This document shows positions 7,668-9,613 of a stretch of DNA of 9,613 nt, in pieces; positions within the stretch are counted from its first letter, which is position 1, and each line of letters begins with the position of its first letter. The DNA lies in the NCBI GenBank assembly GCA_903910215.1, contig CAIVYV010000037.1:1-9613 (forward strand), given 5' to 3'. The notes under the pieces were generated by a model that saw only the letters and a list, made by a program, of their open reading frames with translations, was not told the origin of the DNA and searched no databases. A program made the translations under genes and the position numbers. The stretch is from an uncultured Pseudomonadota bacterium (GTDB lineage Bacteria > Pseudomonadota > Gammaproteobacteria > Steroidobacterales > Steroidobacteraceae).

Positions 7668-8540
7668 ATGGCTGAACCCCTTCCGATCTGTCATCTGAAC
7701 GGCGAATGGCCGCTACTGCGTGAGGCTCGGATCTCACCGCTCGATCGCAGTTTTCTCTTCGGCGACGGCGCTTACGAAGTGGTTCCCGTGTTTCGCGGCA
7801 GACCATTCCGCTTCAAAGAACACTTCGATCGCTTGTCACGCAGTCTGCGTGAGATTCGCTGTCGCGATCCGCACAGCCGTGACGAATGGCGAGCGCTGAT
7901 GACGGAGTTGATGCGGTGTAACGGTGGCGGCGACATGTATGTCTACGTGCAAGTCTCGCGTGGCGCCGAGTACGGTCGCAGCCATGCTCCGCTGCCGGAT
8001 GTACAACCGACGGTATTCGCCTTCGCCGCTCCCTTGCCGCCGATCACCGAGCAACAGCTCGCCAAGGGCGTCGCCTGCACGACCGCCGAAGACACCCGTT
8101 GGGGGCGTTGCGACATCAAGTCCGTGGCGCTGCTGGCCAACTGTCTGCTGCGGCAGCAAAGCGTAGATGCGGGTGCGCAGGAGACGATCCTGCTACGCAA
8201 CGGCTACATGATGGAGGCGAGCGCCTCCACGGTGCACGTAGTCATCGACGGCGTCATCGTGACGCCGCCTGATTCAAACGCAATCCTGCCGGGCACAACC
8301 CGTTCGGTCGTCGAAGAATTGGCCGATCGCCACCAGATGCCGCGTGTGACCCGCGCCGTAACGGAAGCGGAACTGCGCTCGGCGGATGAGATCTGGTTGG
8401 CTTCTGCAACGCGTTGCGTCTCATCAGTCACCCAGCTCGACGGCAAGCCCGTGGGTTCGGGCAAACCCGGACCCGTATGGACTCGCATGTGGGCGGCCTT
8501 CCAGCAGTTGCAGCAGGAACTCGTCCGTGAGCCCTGGTGA
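7668..8540 (+). CDS. dat: D-amino acid aminotransferase (PLP fold type IV)
   Basis: The likely reaction is D-Ala + 2-oxoglutarate to pyruvate + D-Glu, reversible, in the cytoplasm. D-Glu and D-Ala are both murein precursors. The 290-residue product fits the class IV aminotransferases (about 280-300). K151 in RWGRCDIKSVALL is the expected PLP-binding lysine, and E183 in GYMMEASAS is the PLP-nitrogen Glu. Their spacing of 32 residues equals K145/E177 of the well-studied Bacillus D-amino acid aminotransferase. LPGTTR at 207-212 matches the phosphate-binding loop. The block around the lysine (ED-RW-RCDIKS) resembles D-amino acid transaminases more than IlvE or PabC, but those remain alternatives for a class IV enzyme. 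It begins 4 bases after dacA without an obvious ribosome binding site, so coupling to dacA is likely. Its end overlaps ybeD by 14 bases. Confidence 0.85.
   Translation: MAEPLPICHLNGEWPLLREARISPLDRSFLFGDGAYEVVPVFRGRPFRFKEHFDRLSRSLREIRCRDPHSRDEWRALMTELMRCNGGGDMYVYVQVSRGAEYGRSHAPLPDVQPTVFAFAAPLPPITEQQLAKGVACTTAEDTRWGRCDIKSVALLANCLLRQQSVDAGAQETILLRNGYMMEASASTVHVVIDGVIVTPPDSNAILPGTTRSVVEELADRHQMPRVTRAVTEAELRSADEIWLASATRCVSSVTQLDGKPVGSGKPGPVWTRMWAAFQQLQQELVREPW
8515..8518 (+). promoter_or_regulatory. Ribosome binding site of ybeD
   Basis: AGGA lies inside the 3' end of dat, eight bases before the GTG at 8527. This spacing fixes the GTG as the ybeD start, since no ATG is suitably placed. Confidence 0.55.
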
Positions 8541-8808
8541 AGTACCGGCGGCTGAAAGTCCGCTACAGTTTCCGACCGACTATCCAATCAAGGTTGTGGG
8601 TAGAACCGAGCGCAGCTTTCGAGCACGGGTCGATGCGATCGTTTTCTCGCACACACCGGATCTGACAGAAGATCGTGTCAGTGAACGCGCGAGCGGCGCG
8701 GGCAATTTCACCTCGATCACCTACACCATTGTGGCGCGTGATCGCGACCACGTCACCACGCTAGTGACAGCGCTCGTTGCCACCGAAGGCGTGCTGATGG
8801 TGATCTAG
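8527..8808 (+). CDS. ybeD: DUF493 / YbeD family small protein
   Basis: This is a small protein conserved in proteobacteria next to dacA and lipB. E. coli YbeD folds like an ACT regulatory domain, and its role is not established. The product is 93 residues (E. coli 87). The N-terminal FPTDYPIKVVGR resembles the family's FPTPFTYKVMG, and GNFTSITYTIVARDRDHVTTL matches the second conserved block (GNYHSVSITI in E. coli). The C-terminus VLMVI matches the usual short hydrophobic ending. The start is a GTG inside the end of dat, supported by AGGA eight bases upstream. It is the last gene of the plus-strand train and faces folE. Confidence 0.88.
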   Translation: MSPGEVPAAESPLQFPTDYPIKVVGRTERSFRARVDAIVFSHTPDLTEDRVSERASGAGNFTSITYTIVARDRDHVTTLVTALVATEGVLMVI

Positions 8809-8821
8809 TCGTATTAACGAC
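8808..8821. other. Short palindrome at the ybeD/folE convergent stops
   Basis: GTCGT (8808-8812) and ACGAC (8817-8821) can pair across a four-base loop. The palindrome covers the last base of the ybeD stop and the folE stop. A 5-bp stem without a T-run is too weak to call a terminator, but no stronger candidate lies between these genes. Confidence 0.25.
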
Positions 8822-9380
8822 CGATTAAGGACAAAAACTCGCGCCGGGTGTCGGCATTCGCCTTGATCGACCCGCGCAGTGCCGAAGTTACCGTCGAAGT
8901 ACCGGTGTGACGAACACCACGCGACTCCATGCACATATGGCGACACTCGATCACCACCGCCACACCGAGCGGCTGCAGATTTTCATCCAGCGCATCGGCG
9001 ATCTGATTCGTCAAACGTTCCTGCACTTGAAGGCGTCGGCCGAAGATCTCGACCAGTCGCGAAATTTTCGATAATCCGAGAATGCGCTTATCCGGCACGT
9101 AGCCCACGTGCGCTCGCCCGAAAAATGGCGCCAAGTGATGTTCGCATAAGGAATACACCGGGATATCGCGCACGATGACCATCTCATCGACACGCTCGGC
9201 ACCATCTTCGAAAGATTTCAGAATCTCTTCAGGCTTTTCGCGATAACCGCGTGTGTATTCAGACCACGCCTTGAGAAAACGCGCCGGCGTCTCGAGCAAC
9301 CCTTCACGATCGGGATCTTCGCCGATGTACGTGAGCAGATCACGGACCATCTGCAATTCTTTGGTAGTGGGCTTGTTCAT
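8814..9380 (-). CDS. folE: GTP cyclohydrolase I (type IA)
   Basis: FolE converts GTP to 7,8-dihydroneopterin triphosphate, the first step of tetrahydrofolate synthesis, in the cytoplasm. The 188-residue product has the usual bacterial length. Motifs include EGLLETPARF (26-35), SLCEHHLAPFFGRAHVGYVP (77-96), GLSKISRLVEIFGRRLQVQE (102-121) and HMCMESRGV (148-156). C79, H82 and C150 match the zinc ligands of E. coli FolE (C110, H113, C181), and H81 matches the catalytic His. Keeping the zinc cysteines marks the zinc-dependent type IA rather than FolE2. I chose the ATG at 9380 because GAGG lies eight bases upstream (9389-9392). A longer form from 9437 would run deep into lipB and add non-family residues. 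The start overlaps the lipB stop (ATGA), so the two are probably co-transcribed. Confidence 0.96.
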   Translation of the reverse strand: MNKPTTKELQMVRDLLTYIGEDPDREGLLETPARFLKAWSEYTRGYREKPEEILKSFEDGAERVDEMVIVRDIPVYSLCEHHLAPFFGRAHVGYVPDKRILGLSKISRLVEIFGRRLQVQERLTNQIADALDENLQPLGVAVVIECRHMCMESRGVRHTGTSTVTSALRGSIKANADTRREFLSLIGR

Positions 9381-9613
9381 ACTCGATCCCTCGACAGCAT
9401 TGACGTCAAGTCGGTCAAAAGATCTGCGGCCACACACGACAAATCCGTTGGTCCGCCCAGAGCAGACAATTGGGTCATCGTGAGCCCCTCGTAACCGCAG
9501 GGGTTGATGCGCTGAAAAGGTTCCAGATCCATGGATACATTCAACGCGAGTCCATGATAACTCGCGCCGCGCCTTACCCGTATACCTACGCTCGCGATTT
9601 TTGCGCCATTTAC
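9377..9613 (-). CDS. lipB: Octanoyltransferase LipB, C-terminal part (5' end outside window)
   Basis: LipB moves the octanoyl group from acyl carrier protein to lipoyl domains, the first step of endogenous lipoate assembly, in the cytoplasm. Only the last 78 residues are in the window; this minus-strand gene enters from the right edge. Visible family landmarks are NGAKIASVGIRVRRG, with the catalytic Lys, then YHGLALNVSMDLEPF, and RINPCGYEG with the catalytic Cys. The tail after TQL is divergent, as in other LipB proteins. The frame is open from base 9613 to the TGA at 9379-9377, which overlaps the folE ATG. In E. coli lipB is codirectional with ybeD; here it faces it. Confidence 0.95.
   Translation of the reverse strand, partial: VNGAKIASVGIRVRRGASYHGLALNVSMDLEPFQRINPCGYEGLTMTQLSALGGPTDLSCVAADLLTDLTSMLSRDRV
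9389..9392 (-). promoter_or_regulatory. Ribosome binding site of folE
   Basis: GAGG on the minus strand, within the end of lipB, lies eight bases before the folE ATG. It supports the 188-residue start. Confidence 0.6.

Noticed and set aside
9381..9437. Extended folE start at the ATG at 9437
   Set aside because: The extra 19 residues lie inside lipB in another frame and do not resemble FolE N-termini. The ATG at 9380 has GAGG at correct spacing and the coupled ATGA junction.
1..9613. Undescribed system, mobile element, CRISPR array, tRNA or phage/defence genes
   Set aside because: Essentially every base is accounted for by known cell-wall, lipoate and folate genes in tight operons. I saw no terminal inverted repeats, transposase motifs, regularly spaced repeats or tRNA-like cloverleaf in either strand.

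Overview
The window is a dense, GC-rich (roughly 58-60 % by eye) stretch of bacterial chromosome. It comes from a gammaproteobacterium, on the evidence of gene content, gene order and protein motifs. The order mreC-mreD-mrdA-rodA-mltB-rlpA-dacA-(dat)-ybeD resembles Xanthomonadales-like and related lineages, where the mre and mrd clusters are joined. In E. coli these are two separate loci. I cannot name the genus from sequence alone.

Layout. Bases 23-8808 form one long plus-strand gene train: mreC, mreD, mrdA (PBP2), rodA, mltB, rlpA, dacA (DD-carboxypeptidase), a D-amino acid aminotransferase (dat-like) and ybeD (DUF493). Junctions are very tight: ATGA overlaps at mreC/mreD and mltB/rlpA, a one-base TGATG overlap at rodA/mltB, a 14-base overlap at dat/ybeD, and gaps of 4-6 bases elsewhere. 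The only real plus-strand gap is 57 bases between rlpA and dacA, which holds a 14-bp tandem duplication. On the minus strand, lipB (only its 3' part is in the window) runs into folE with an ATGA overlap. folE converges on ybeD with 5 bases between the two stop codons.

How the genes work together. MreC and MreD with PBP2 and RodA are the core of the elongasome, the machine that inserts new peptidoglycan along the side wall of rod-shaped cells. MltB and RlpA are outer-membrane lipoprotein lytic transglycosylases that cut glycan strands. DacA trims the terminal D-Ala from pentapeptide stems. The aminotransferase can interconvert D-Ala and D-Glu in the cytoplasm, so it fits the murein theme. YbeD, LipB and FolE are housekeeping proteins: a small ACT-like protein of unclear role, lipoyl transfer, and the first step of tetrahydrofolate/pterin synthesis.

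I saw no mobile element, CRISPR array, tRNA, rRNA, phage gene or defence gene, and nothing I would call a new system. The observations worth a second look are modest: the repeat in the rlpA-dacA gap, the lipB-folE pair inverted relative to ybeD, the placement of dat, and a candidate metal site in PBP2.
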